Made by a program: the position numbers and the translations under genes
In this document: piece after piece, positions 48,240-57,320 of the stretch
Layout: every line of letters starts with the position of its first letter
Position numbering within the stretch: position 1 is the stretch's first letter
The notes under the pieces: generated by a model
Databases searched by the model: none
Told to the model about the DNA's origin: nothing
The model's input: the letters and a program-made list of their open reading frames with translations, nothing else
NCBI RefSeq assembly: GCF_022627325.1
Contig: NZ_JAETZZ010000004.1
Coordinates: forward strand, 62,001 to 126,000
DNA length: 64,000 nt
From: Pseudomonas putida
Lineage (GTDB): Bacteria; Pseudomonadota; Gammaproteobacteria; Pseudomonadales; Pseudomonadaceae
Direction: 5' to 3'

Positions 48240-49832
48240 TCAATCGACGCTCACTCCGGAAAAGTCGTTGCGGCCAAAGGGGCTCACCTTGAACCCGGCC
48301 ACCTTGACGCTGAGCGGCTGGTTCACGGTGGAGTGCGCCACCGGGGTGATCGGCACCTGCTGTTTGAGGCGTTGCTGGGCTTGCTGGTACAGCACCGTGC
48401 GCTGCTCGCGGTCGGTTACCTGCTTGGCCTGCCTGACCAGGCTGTCGTACTGCGGGTCGCACCACTGCGAGTAGTTGTTGCTGCCGATGGCATCGCAGCT
48501 GTAGAGGGTGCCCAGCCAGTTATCCGGGTCGCCGTTGTCTCCGGTCCAGCCGATCAGGGCGATGTCGTGCTCGCCGCTTTTCATGCGCTTGATGTACTCG
48601 CCCCATTCATAACTGACGATGCGCACCTTCAAGCCGAGCTTGCTCCAGTCGGCCTGAAGCATCTCGGCCATGAGCTTGGCGTTGGGGTTGTACGGGCGCT
48701 GCACAGGCATCGCCCACAGGGTGACTTCGGTGCCTTCCTTGACCCCGGCCTGCTTGAGCAACTGGCGGGCTTTTTCAGGGTCGTAGGGGGCGTCCTTGAC
48801 GCTGTCGTCGTAAGACCATTGGGTCGGTGGCATGGCATTGACTGCGCGTTGGCCGGACTCCTGATACACCGCTTGCAGGATTTCTTGCTTGTTCACTGCC
48901 ATGTCCAGGGCCTGGCGTACCTCCAGGCGATCGAACGGTGGGTGCTGGGTGTTGTAAGCGATATAGCCGAGGTTGAAACCTGGTTGTTGCAGCACCTGCA
49001 GCTTGCTGTCGTGCTTGAGTGCTGGCAGGTCGGCCGGGCGTGGGTGCAGGGTGACCTGGCATTCGCCTCGGCGCAGCTTCTGGATGCGCACCGAGGGGTC
49101 GGTGTTGATCGAAAACACCAGGTTGTCGAGCTTCACCTCATCCGGGGCCCAGTAGTGCTTGTTGCCTTTGAAACGGATCTGCGAATCCTTCTGGTAGCGC
49201 TGGAACACGAACGGGCCGGTGCCGATGGGCTGCTGGTTGATGTCGCTGGGGCGCCCGCTCGCCAAAAGATACTCGGCATATTCAGCCGAAAGCACCGACG
49301 CGAAGCTCATCGCCAGGTTCTGCACGAAAGCGGCATCGACCTTGTTCAGGGTGAACACCACGGTCATCGGGCCGGTCTTTTCGATGCCGGCGATGTTCTT
49401 GTCCAGGCCCATGCTGACGAAGTAGGGGAACTCGGTGGGGTAGGCCTGGCGGAACGGGTGCTCGCGGTCGAGCATGCGGTTGAAGGTGAACAGCACGTCA
49501 TCGGCGTTGAAGTCGCGGCTGGGTGTGAATGCCTTGTTGGCGTGGAATTTCACCCCTTCGCGCAGGTGGAAGGTGTAGCGCAGGCCGTCATCGGATACTT
49601 CCCACTTGGTTGCCAAGGCGGGGTGCACAGCGGTACCGCCGCGTTCGAATTCCACCAGGCGGTTGTAGATCGGTTCTGCCGCATCGTTGTCGGTGGCAGT
49701 GGTGTATTGAGCGGTGTCGAACCCAGCCGGGCTGCCCTCGGAGCAGAACACCAGGTTAGCGGCCTGAAGGGCCGGCGCCTGGCTTAGCAGGCCCAAGGCG
49801 AGCAGTGTGGAAACCAGTGAGGTATGGCGCAT
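48240..49832 (-). CDS. Dipeptide-binding periplasmic protein (DppA family, copy 2)
   Basis: A 530-residue paralogue of the adjacent binding proteins. The signal peptide MRHTSLVSTLLALGLLSQAP ends at LQAA; the mature part begins NLVFCSEGSPAGFD. Very similar to copy 3 in N-terminal and WSYDDSVKDAPYDPEKARQLL regions; less so to copy 1. Likely differs in peptide preference while sharing DppBCDF. Confidence 0.9.
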   Translation of the reverse strand: MRHTSLVSTLLALGLLSQAPALQAANLVFCSEGSPAGFDTAQYTTATDNDAAEPIYNRLVEFERGGTAVHPALATKWEVSDDGLRYTFHLREGVKFHANKAFTPSRDFNADDVLFTFNRMLDREHPFRQAYPTEFPYFVSMGLDKNIAGIEKTGPMTVVFTLNKVDAAFVQNLAMSFASVLSAEYAEYLLASGRPSDINQQPIGTGPFVFQRYQKDSQIRFKGNKHYWAPDEVKLDNLVFSINTDPSVRIQKLRRGECQVTLHPRPADLPALKHDSKLQVLQQPGFNLGYIAYNTQHPPFDRLEVRQALDMAVNKQEILQAVYQESGQRAVNAMPPTQWSYDDSVKDAPYDPEKARQLLKQAGVKEGTEVTLWAMPVQRPYNPNAKLMAEMLQADWSKLGLKVRIVSYEWGEYIKRMKSGEHDIALIGWTGDNGDPDNWLGTLYSCDAIGSNNYSQWCDPQYDSLVRQAKQVTDREQRTVLYQQAQQRLKQQVPITPVAHSTVNQPLSVKVAGFKVSPFGRNDFSGVSVD

Positions 49833-49896
49833 GGCAAATCCTTTTTTCCGTCTGTTTTTGCCGCTTCGGGATACCAAATGCGGCAACAGGCCCCCA

Positions 49897-49921
49897 ACCC
49901 CGGCGCGGGTAGCGCCGGGGT
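49897..49921 (-). other. Intercistronic hairpin between two binding-protein genes
   Basis: Perfect 10-bp arms ACCCCGGCGC and GCGCCGGGGT around GGGTA, in the gap between copies 2 and 3. Third strong hairpin at a gene boundary in this cluster. Confidence 0.7.
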
Positions 49922-49967
49922 GAGTGTGAACAGTAGAAGTGGGCGAGGGTGCTGCGAGTGCCCGGCG

Positions 49968-51593
49968 CTATTTCTCCACGCTGACGCCGTAGAAGGAGTT
50001 CAGTGCGAACGGGCTGATCTTGAAGTCCTTAACCTTGGCACTCATCGGCTGGTAGACCGTGGAGTGGGCGATCGGCGTGATCGGCACCTGCGCTTTGAGG
50101 ATATGTTGCGCTTTCTGATACAGCTCGGTGCGCTTGGCCTGGTCAGGCGTGGCCTTGGCCTGCTTGATCAGGTCGTCGTAGGGCTTGTAGCACCACTTGG
50201 AGAAGTTGTTGCCGTCGACCGCATCGCAGCCATACAGGGTGCCTAGCCAGTTGTCCGGGTCACCGTTGTCGCCGCTCCAGCCGATCAGCATGGCGCCTTG
50301 TTCGCCGCCTTTGGAGCGCTTGATGTACTCGCCCCATTCGTAACTGACGATTTTCGCCTTGATGCCGACCTTGCTCCAGTCAGCCTGCAGCATCTCGGCC
50401 ATCAGCTTGGCGTTGGGGTTGTACGGGCGCTGCACCGGCATGGCCCACAGGCTGATTTCGGTACCTTCCTTGATCCCGGCTTCCTTGAGCAGTTGCTTGG
50501 CCTTTTCCGGGTCGTACGGTACGTCTTTGATGCTGTCGTCGTAGGACCACTGGGTCGGCGGCATGGCATTGACGGCGAGCTGACCGGCGCCTTGGTACAC
50601 CGACTCGATGATCTTTTGTTTGTCGACGGCCATGTCCAGTGCCTGGCGCACCTTCAGTTGAGCCAGCGGGTTGGGTTGGTCACTGCCCTTGAGCTTGTCC
50701 ATCACGTTGTAGGCGATGTACCCCAGGTTGAACCCGGCCTGGTGCGGCATCTGCAGCTTATCGTTGGCCTTGAGCGGCTCGATATCGGCAGGGCGCGGGA
50801 ACAAGGTCACCTGGCACTCGTTCTTCTTCAGCTTCTGCATGCGCACCGAGGCGTCGGTGGTGATGGCGAAGATCAGGTTGTCGATCTTCACGTCTTCTGG
50901 TTTCCAGTAGTCCTTGTTGCCCTTGAAGCGGATCTGGGCGTCTTTCTGGTACTTGCTGAACACGAAGGGGCCGGTGCCGATCGGTTTCTGGTTGATGTCT
51001 GCAGCCTTGCCTTCTTTGAGCAACTGGTCGGCGTACTCGGCCGACTGCACGGAGGCAAAGCTCATGGCCAGGTTCTGGATGAACGCGGCATCCACCTGGT
51101 TGAGGGTGAACTTGACGGTGTGTTCATCGAGTTTCTCCACCTTGGCGATGTTGTTGTCCATGCCCATGTCGGTGAAGTAGGGGAATTCAGTGGGGTAGGC
51201 CTTACGGAAGGGGTGGTTCTTGTCGAGCATGCGGTTGAAGGTGAACAGCACGTCGTCTGCGTTGAATTCGCGGCTTGGCTTGAAGTAGTCGGTGGTGTGG
51301 AATTTGACCCCTTCGCGCAGGTGGAAGGTGTAGGTCTTGCCGTCGTCGGACACTTCCCATTTGGTTGCCAGGCCCGGGATGACAGCGGTACCGCCACGTT
51401 CGAACTGGGTCAGGCGGTTGAACACGGTCTCGGCCGAGGCGTCGAAGTCGGTTCCGGTGGTGTATTGCCCCGGGTCGAAGCCGGCAGGGCTGCCTTCGGA
51501 GCAGAACACCAGGTTGGACGCGGCGTGGGCGAGCGGAGCGCCGGTCAGCAAGCCTGCGCCGAGCAGGAACGGAATGACTGCGTGTTTGAGCAT
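49968..51593 (-). CDS. Dipeptide-binding periplasmic protein (DppA family, copy 3)
   Basis: A 541-residue family-5 solute-binding protein. The signal peptide of about 25 residues (MLKHAVIPFLLGAGLLTGAP...) precedes SNLVFCSEGSPAGFDPGQ. It is closest to copy 2 and looks like a tandem duplicate. The gene is first in transcription order of the dpp/opdP cluster; its promoter must lie in the 309-bp region upstream. Confidence 0.9.
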   Translation of the reverse strand: MLKHAVIPFLLGAGLLTGAPLAHAASNLVFCSEGSPAGFDPGQYTTGTDFDASAETVFNRLTQFERGGTAVIPGLATKWEVSDDGKTYTFHLREGVKFHTTDYFKPSREFNADDVLFTFNRMLDKNHPFRKAYPTEFPYFTDMGMDNNIAKVEKLDEHTVKFTLNQVDAAFIQNLAMSFASVQSAEYADQLLKEGKAADINQKPIGTGPFVFSKYQKDAQIRFKGNKDYWKPEDVKIDNLIFAITTDASVRMQKLKKNECQVTLFPRPADIEPLKANDKLQMPHQAGFNLGYIAYNVMDKLKGSDQPNPLAQLKVRQALDMAVDKQKIIESVYQGAGQLAVNAMPPTQWSYDDSIKDVPYDPEKAKQLLKEAGIKEGTEISLWAMPVQRPYNPNAKLMAEMLQADWSKVGIKAKIVSYEWGEYIKRSKGGEQGAMLIGWSGDNGDPDNWLGTLYGCDAVDGNNFSKWCYKPYDDLIKQAKATPDQAKRTELYQKAQHILKAQVPITPIAHSTVYQPMSAKVKDFKISPFALNSFYGVSVEK

Positions 51594-51902
51594 GGTGGCC
51601 TCATTGTTGTCATTTTTCTGGTTCGAGGTGGCCTCGTGAGCCGACCTGCGGATACTTATGCAGGGTGTGTTCCCAATGCAACACTGCTAAGGATAGTTGG
51701 CGTCAGAAAAGTAGTACGAGCGTACATGGATGTCGCATATGTATAACTTTCGATGAAGTTGAACGTTTGCGAGGGCAAAATGATGGCTTTTTGCAGGATG
51801 TTTCGCGGGAGGGAATTTGTAGGAGGCACTATTTCAGTGCGTAGGAAATGTCTCTAATGGTGCTGCTGGGGCGCCAAGCGCCCCGTGAATCGCCAGCCTC
51901 GA
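51594..51902. other. 309-bp intergenic region upstream of the dpp cluster
   Basis: It is AT-richer than the genes and should hold the dpp promoter. A GTACGAGCGTAC inverted repeat lies at 51714-51725 and could be an operator. A GGGGCGCCAAGCGCCCC hairpin (51868-51884) lies just after the SIMPL-gene stop and may end that transcript. I see no gene in it. Confidence 0.5.
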
Positions 51903-52619
51903 TCAAGGCATCTGCACTTCGATCAGGCCGTCAGCGTTCATGCTGACTTCGCTGGTACCTGCCTCGATATCCGGCGCCGGTGCTGCTTCGTCGGCACCCA
52001 TGGCTTTCATGGCCATCGGCGCACTGCGCAGATAGGGGCGTGGGTAGCCACTGCTGTTGAGGTTCAGGCTGACCACCTTATAGCCCTTGCCACCCAAGGC
52101 TTCGGTCGCCAGTTGCGCGCGCGCCTTGAAGGCGTTGACCGCATCCTTGAGCAAGGCGTCTTCGCTGGCCTTGCGCGTGGCTGGGGCGATAGAGAAGTCC
52201 ATGCCGCCCATCTTCAGGTCCTGCAGCAGGTCGGCGCTGAGCTGAGAGAGGGCCGGGAAGTCGGCGCTTTCCAGGCGCACTTCGGCACGCTCGCGCCAGC
52301 CGGTGATCTTCTGCCCCTTGCTGTCATAGACCGGGTAGCTGTTACGGCTGCCCTGGCTGATCTTCACGTCCTTGACCTGGCGGGCCTGCTGCACGGCCTT
52401 GTTCATGGTTTCGGTGATCTGTTTGGCAAGCTTGCCCGGGTCGGTGTTTTGCGCTTCGCTATAAAGGGTCACGACCATCAGGTCGCGCGGCACTTCCTTG
52501 CTGACTTCGGCACGCAGCGATACCTGATTGTAGCGCGGCTCATCAGCCGCCAGCGCCGGCAGGCTGGCAAGCAGGCCGCAGGAAAGGATCAGGGCAGCGC
52601 CGCGACGAGGGTTAGGCAT
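51903..52619 (-). CDS. SIMPL-domain (DUF541) periplasmic protein
   Basis: A 238-residue protein with a 24-residue signal peptide (ends LPALAA) and a SIMPL/DUF541 domain: RYNQVSLRAEVSKEVPRDLMVVTLYSE, then YPVYDSKGQKITGWRERAEVRLES and KGYKVVSLNLNSSG. The family forms periplasmic oligomers linked to oxidative or membrane stress (YggE-like), exact function unknown. It lies between the dpp cluster and roxSR, facing away from roxS. Confidence 0.88.
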   Translation of the reverse strand: MPNPRRGAALILSCGLLASLPALAADEPRYNQVSLRAEVSKEVPRDLMVVTLYSEAQNTDPGKLAKQITETMNKAVQQARQVKDVKISQGSRNSYPVYDSKGQKITGWRERAEVRLESADFPALSQLSADLLQDLKMGGMDFSIAPATRKASEDALLKDAVNAFKARAQLATEALGGKGYKVVSLNLNSSGYPRPYLRSAPMAMKAMGADEAAPAPDIEAGTSEVSMNADGLIEVQMP

Positions 52620-52820
52620 GTGATACTCCTTGGCAATGAAAGGCGTGGGTTTGGCCATCCATCCCACGCATGGCCCATGAGACCGGGATCAGTGTAGTGG
52701 GTTCAAAAGTGCCATCATGAACCTGTGACAAACTGTGGCGCTTTGCCGCATCGCTGCAGCTCGGCGCCTGGCTTCGGTATACTCCAGCCGATTGTCCTGG
52801 AGCACTCATCAGGAGAGCTC

Positions 52821-54077
52821 ATGCTCGCCGCCGCACAACCGTTGTCCGCTACCCGCCAGAACCTCTGGCGCCTGACTGTCATTCGCGTTCTGGTCCTGGC
52901 CGCTCAGGCAGGCTCGGTGGGCGTCGCCTACTGGACCGAACTGCTGCCGCTGCCGTGGTTTTCCCTGGCTGCGACCCTGGCCCTGTCGTCCCTGCTGTGC
53001 GCCTTCACCGCCTTGCGCTTGCGCCTGTCGCTGCCGGTCACCGAACTGGAATACGCGCTGCAGCTGGCCTGCGACCTGCTGATCCACAGCGCGTTGCTGT
53101 ATTACTCGGGCGGCTCGACCAACCCTTTCGTTTCCTATTACCTGGTGCCGCTGGCCATCGCCGCCGTGACCTTGCCCTGGCTCTACTCGCTGATTCTTTC
53201 GGGTATCGCCCTGACCGCCTACAGCCTGTTGCTGGTCCAGTTCTACCCGCTCGAGGGGCTGCCGATGGCGCGGGACAAGATGCAGGTCTACGGCATGTGG
53301 TTGAGCATCGCGCTGGCGGCTGCGGTGATCACCTTCTTTGCCGCGCGCATGGCCGAAGAGCTGCGCCGCCAGGAAAAACTGCGGTCTGAACGGCGCGAAG
53401 AAAGCCTGCGCGACGAACAACTGTTGGCCGTGGCCACCCAGGCCGCCGGTGCGGCCCACGAGCTGGGCACGCCGCTTGCGACCATGAGCGTGTTGCTCAA
53501 CGAAATGCGCCAGGACCACGCCGACCCATTGTTGCAGGAGGACCTGCAGATCCTTCAGGACCAGGTCAAGCTGTGCAAGGAAACCCTGCAGCAGCTGGTG
53601 CGTGCCGCCGAAGCCAACCGCCGCCTTGCGGTGGTGGAGCAGGACGTGACCGAATGGCTGGATGAGGCGCTGAACCGTTGGCACCTGATGCGCCCCGAAG
53701 CCAGCTACCGCTTCCAGCGTCTGCGCGATGGCCAGGTACCGCGCCTGACCCCGCCACCGGACCTGACCCAGGCACTGCTGAACTTGTTGAACAATGCCGC
53801 CGATGCGTGCCCTGACGATCTGGAGGTGCGCCTGGACTGGGACGCCCAGGATATCGTCATCAGCATCCGCGACCATGGCCCCGGCGTGCCGCCGGCCATT
53901 GCCGAAGCGATCGGCAAACCCTTCATTACCACCAAAGGCAAAGGCTTCGGCCTGGGCCTGTTCTTGAGCAAAGCCAGCGTGACCCGTGCGGGCGGTTCGG
54001 TGAAACTCTATAGTCATGAGCAGGGTGGCACCCTGACCGAACTGCGCCTGCCCCGTGGCAAGCGAGGAGATGAATGA
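52821..54077 (+). CDS. roxS: Redox sensor histidine kinase RoxS (RegB/PrrB family)
   Basis: A 418-residue membrane kinase with six predicted helices (about 17-175). It carries the quinone-site motif GGSTNPFVSYY at 97-107. The phospho-acceptor His213 is in AAHELGTPLATM. Cys252 in VKLCKETL corresponds by position to the redox cysteine of RegB. The ATP-lid GKGFGLGLFLSKA is near the C-terminus. AGGAGAG precedes the ATG. In P. putida RoxSR controls the terminal oxidases and redox balance. It overlaps roxR. Confidence 0.92.
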   Translation: MLAAAQPLSATRQNLWRLTVIRVLVLAAQAGSVGVAYWTELLPLPWFSLAATLALSSLLCAFTALRLRLSLPVTELEYALQLACDLLIHSALLYYSGGSTNPFVSYYLVPLAIAAVTLPWLYSLILSGIALTAYSLLLVQFYPLEGLPMARDKMQVYGMWLSIALAAAVITFFAARMAEELRRQEKLRSERREESLRDEQLLAVATQAAGAAHELGTPLATMSVLLNEMRQDHADPLLQEDLQILQDQVKLCKETLQQLVRAAEANRRLAVVEQDVTEWLDEALNRWHLMRPEASYRFQRLRDGQVPRLTPPPDLTQALLNLLNNAADACPDDLEVRLDWDAQDIVISIRDHGPGVPPAIAEAIGKPFITTKGKGFGLGLFLSKASVTRAGGSVKLYSHEQGGTLTELRLPRGKRGDE

Positions 54078-54637
54078 TGAGCGAAGAAAACCAGGTCGAA
54101 AGCGAAGAGCTGCCGCACCTGCTGCTGGTGGATGACGATGCCACCTTCACGCGGGTCATGGCCCGTGCCATGAGCCGTCGCGGTTTCCGTGTGAGCACTG
54201 CAGGCTCCGCCGAGGAAGGCCTGGCCCTGGCGCAGAACGACCTGCCGGACTACGCCACGCTGGACTTGAAGATGGAAGGCGACTCCGGCCTGGTACTGCT
54301 GCCAAAGCTGCTGGAACTGGACCCTGAAATGCGCGTGGTGATCCTCACCGGCTATTCGAGCATTGCCACGGCGGTCGAGGCGGTCAAGCGCGGGGCGTGC
54401 AACTACCTGTGCAAACCCGCCGATGCCGATGATGTGTTGGCCGCACTGCTTTCGGAGCATACGGACCTGGACACGTTGGTGCCGGAAAACCCCATGTCGG
54501 TGGACCGCTTGCAGTGGGAGCACATCCAGCGCGTGCTCAGCGAGCACGAGGGCAATATCTCCGCGACCGCGCGGGCGCTGGGCATGCACCGGCGCACATT
54601 GCAGCGCAAACTGCAGAAGCGGCCTGTGCGGCGCTGA
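54074..54637 (+). CDS. roxR: Response regulator RoxR (RegA/PrrA family)
   Basis: A 187-residue regulator with a receiver domain (acidic pocket Asp20-Asp21-Asp22, phospho-acceptor Asp64 in TLDLKMEGDSG, Lys in CNYLCKPAD) and a C-terminal Fis-type helix-turn-helix (EGNISATARALGMHRRTLQRKL). Starts at ATG 54074, overlapping the roxS stop by 4 bp; 54077 is an equal alternative. Confidence 0.94.
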   Translation: MMSEENQVESEELPHLLLVDDDATFTRVMARAMSRRGFRVSTAGSAEEGLALAQNDLPDYATLDLKMEGDSGLVLLPKLLELDPEMRVVILTGYSSIATAVEAVKRGACNYLCKPADADDVLAALLSEHTDLDTLVPENPMSVDRLQWEHIQRVLSEHEGNISATARALGMHRRTLQRKLQKRPVRR

Positions 54638-54656
54638 GCTTATTCCTGGCAGTGCC

Positions 54657-54793
54657 GGCCCTATCGCCGGCAAGCCTGCTCCCACAGGTGCGGGCGTAGG
54701 ATTGGACATAGTGGGCTGCCCCAAGCTAGTGGATTGGTGTTCAACTTCCTGCGGGCAGTCCATGGTGTGGGCCGGCTTGCCGGCGATAGGGCC
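54657..54793. repeat. Composite element: REP - 53-bp hairpin - inverted REP (copy B)
   Basis: REP at 54657-54685 and inverted REP at 54765-54793 flank a 53-bp core at 54711-54763. The core has the same length and about 80 percent identity to the one at 21678-21730. Two changes in the outer arms turn G-C/A-T pairs into G-T pairs, so the outer stem is kept if transcribed. Confidence 0.9.
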
Positions 54794-54892
54794 TTGCAGA
54801 AATTTCTTTATATTGCAGCTGATCCCCGCAACTCCTGGCCTGTTGGCGTATCATTAGCCCCCTAACGGCAACCTCCTCAGGATCGCTAGCGC

Positions 54893-55834
54893 ATGCTCGC
54901 CCTTCTTATCCAGACGCTGAACATCACGGCGCCCGTCTTCGCCATGCTGTTCCTGGGCGTGCTGCTCAAACGCATTCACCTGATCGACGACAATTTCAAC
55001 CGTGTTGCCTCGCAACTGGTGTTCAACGTCTGCATGCCTGCGCTGCTATTCCTCGGCATCTACCATGCCGACCTGGCAGCGGCGGTCAAACCGGGGGTCA
55101 TCCTCTATTTCGTCGCTGCCACCCTGGTCGGTTTCGCCTTGGCCTGGGGCTTGGCCATCTGGCGCAGCCCGCTGGCCGACCGCGGCATCTACACCCAGGG
55201 GGCGTTCCGCGGCAACAATGGCGTGATCGGCCTGGCCCTGGCCGCGAGCCTTTACGGGGACTACGGTATCTCCCTGGGGGCAGTGCTCGCCGGCCTGGTG
55301 ATCCTGCTGTACAACTCACTTTCAGCCATCGTGCTGGCGGTATACAGCCCGGACCTGAAATCCGACCCGTGGAGCATCTGCAAGAGCATTATCAGCAACC
55401 CGCTGATCATCAGCGTGCTGCTGGCCACGCCCATGGCCTACGGCCAGGTACCCCTGCCCAACTGGTTGCTCACCTCGGGTGACTACCTCGCGCAGATGAC
55501 CCTGCCGCTGGCGCTGATCTGTATCGGTGGCACCTTGTCGCTCAATGCCCTGCGCGACAGCGGCAAGCTGGCCATCGACGTCAGCCTGGTGAAGATGCTC
55601 TGGTTGCCGCTGTTCGGCACGCTCGGTGCCTGGCTCTGCGGTTTTCGCGGGGCCGAGCTGGGCATTCTGTTCTTGTACATCGGCAGCCCAACGGCGGCGG
55701 CCAGTTATGTCATGGCACGGGCAGCCAACGGCAACCACGAACTGGCGGCCTCGATCATCGTGATTACTACGCTAATGGCGGCGATCACCACCAATATTGG
55801 TATTTTCATCTTGCAGTGGGGCGGATGGATCTAG
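54893..55834 (+). CDS. AEC-family transporter (auxin efflux carrier/malate permease type)
   Basis: A 313-residue inner-membrane protein with about ten helices in two five-helix repeats. NVCMPALLFLGIYHADL and RGNNGVIGLALAASLYGDYG in the first half and SPTAAASYVMARAANGN in the second are typical of the AEC (Mem_trans) family. Bacterial members export or import malonate, malate or other small acids; substrate here unknown. Single gene after a REP element. Confidence 0.88.
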   Translation: MLALLIQTLNITAPVFAMLFLGVLLKRIHLIDDNFNRVASQLVFNVCMPALLFLGIYHADLAAAVKPGVILYFVAATLVGFALAWGLAIWRSPLADRGIYTQGAFRGNNGVIGLALAASLYGDYGISLGAVLAGLVILLYNSLSAIVLAVYSPDLKSDPWSICKSIISNPLIISVLLATPMAYGQVPLPNWLLTSGDYLAQMTLPLALICIGGTLSLNALRDSGKLAIDVSLVKMLWLPLFGTLGAWLCGFRGAELGILFLYIGSPTAAASYVMARAANGNHELAASIIVITTLMAAITTNIGIFILQWGGWI

Positions 55835-55889
55835 ATCCTTGACTGCATACATCACAAAAACACTGCCTCACTGAGCTTAAGGACACTTC

Positions 55890-57245
55890 ATGCAAGACCA
55901 GAGCACGCCCGAGCGGTTGCAGCGCGGGCTGAAGAATCGCCATATCCAGCTGATCGCGCTGGGGGGTGCCATCGGTACCGGGTTGTTCCTGGGCATCGCC
56001 CAGACCATCCAGCTGGCGGGCCCCTCCGTTTTGCTGGGCTATGCCATCGCTGGCCTGATGGCTTTCTTCATCATGCGCCAGTTGGGCGAAATGGTGGTCG
56101 AAGAGCCGGTCGCCGGCAGCTTCAGCCACTTCGCACACCAGTACTGGAGTGAGTTCGCAGGCTTCGTCTCGGGCTGGAACTACTGGGTGGTCTATGTGCT
56201 CGTGGGCATGGCCGAGCTTACCGCCGTGGGCATCTACGTGCAGTACTGGTGGCCGGAGTTTCCGACCTGGGCCACGGCGGCGATCTTCTTCGTGGTGATC
56301 AACCTCATCAACCTGACCCAGGTGAAGGTCTATGGCGAGATGGAGTTCTGGTTCGCGCTGGTCAAGGTAGTGGCCATCGTCAGCATGATCGGCTTCGGCG
56401 CCTGGCTGCTGAGCAGCGGTCACGGCGGCCCGGACGCCAGTGTGGCCAACCTGTGGCAATACGGTGGGTTCTTCCCCAATGGCGTCACCGGGCTGGTGAT
56501 GGCCCTGGCGGTGATCATGTTCTCCTTTGGTGGCCTGGAGCTGGTGGGTATCACGGCCGCCGAAGCGGACAACCCGCGCCAGAGCATTCCCAAGGCTACC
56601 AACCAGGTGGTTTACCGCATCCTGATTTTCTACATCGGCGCGCTGGCCGTGCTGTTGTCGCTGTACCCGTGGCAGAAGGTCGTTCAGGGTGGCAGCCCGT
56701 TCGTGATGATCTTCCACGAACTGGACAGCGATCTGGTGGCGACCATCCTCAATATCGTGGTGCTCACGGCTGCGCTGTCGGTCTACAACAGTTGCGTGTA
56801 CGCCAACAGCCGCATGTTATTCGGCCTGGCAAGCCAGGGCGATGCACCACGCCAGTTGCTCAAGGTCAGCCGCAGCGGCGTGCCATTGACGGCGTTGGGC
56901 GTGTCGGCATTCGCTACGGGCATGTGCGTGGTGATCAACTACCTGATGCCGGGTGAGGCATTCGGCCTGCTGATGGCGCTGGCGGTGTCGGCCCTGGTGA
57001 TCAACTGGGCGAGCATCAGCATCACCCACCTGAAGTTCCGCAAGGCCAAGCTGGCGGCAGGTATTACCCCGTTCTATCAAAGCTGGGGGCACCCGTTCAC
57101 CAACTACCTGTGCCTGGCATTCATCGTGCTGATTCTGGTGGTGATGTACCTGACCCCGCCGATCCGTATTTCAGTGATGCTGATCCCCGGGTGGATTGCG
57201 CTGCTGTGGGTGGCGTTCCGCTTGAAGAAAGCTCGGCAGGCTTGA
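55890..57245 (+). CDS. Amino acid permease, APC superfamily (AAT family)
   Basis: A 451-residue proton symporter with 12 helices. The unwound first-helix motif is GGAIGTGLFLG (25-35), then GEMVVEEPVAGSFSHFAHQYWSEFAGFVSGWNYW, the typical AAT signature. Closest in style to CycA/ProY/AnsP-like carriers; I cannot fix the substrate. It lies 55 bp after the AEC gene and the two may be co-transcribed. Confidence 0.88.
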   Translation: MQDQSTPERLQRGLKNRHIQLIALGGAIGTGLFLGIAQTIQLAGPSVLLGYAIAGLMAFFIMRQLGEMVVEEPVAGSFSHFAHQYWSEFAGFVSGWNYWVVYVLVGMAELTAVGIYVQYWWPEFPTWATAAIFFVVINLINLTQVKVYGEMEFWFALVKVVAIVSMIGFGAWLLSSGHGGPDASVANLWQYGGFFPNGVTGLVMALAVIMFSFGGLELVGITAAEADNPRQSIPKATNQVVYRILIFYIGALAVLLSLYPWQKVVQGGSPFVMIFHELDSDLVATILNIVVLTAALSVYNSCVYANSRMLFGLASQGDAPRQLLKVSRSGVPLTALGVSAFATGMCVVINYLMPGEAFGLLMALAVSALVINWASISITHLKFRKAKLAAGITPFYQSWGHPFTNYLCLAFIVLILVVMYLTPPIRISVMLIPGWIALLWVAFRLKKARQA

Positions 57246-57320
57246 GTCATGGGGCATGTCGCGGGTGGCCAGGCGCGCTACCCGCAACATGCCCTTCGCC
57301 GCGCCACGACCTTGCCGCCA

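Noticed and set aside
44960-51593. The three binding proteins as a novel substrate system
   Set aside because: Arrangement with an OprD porin, dppBCDF and roxSR nearby is the known pseudomonad dipeptide cluster; the paralogues are expected.
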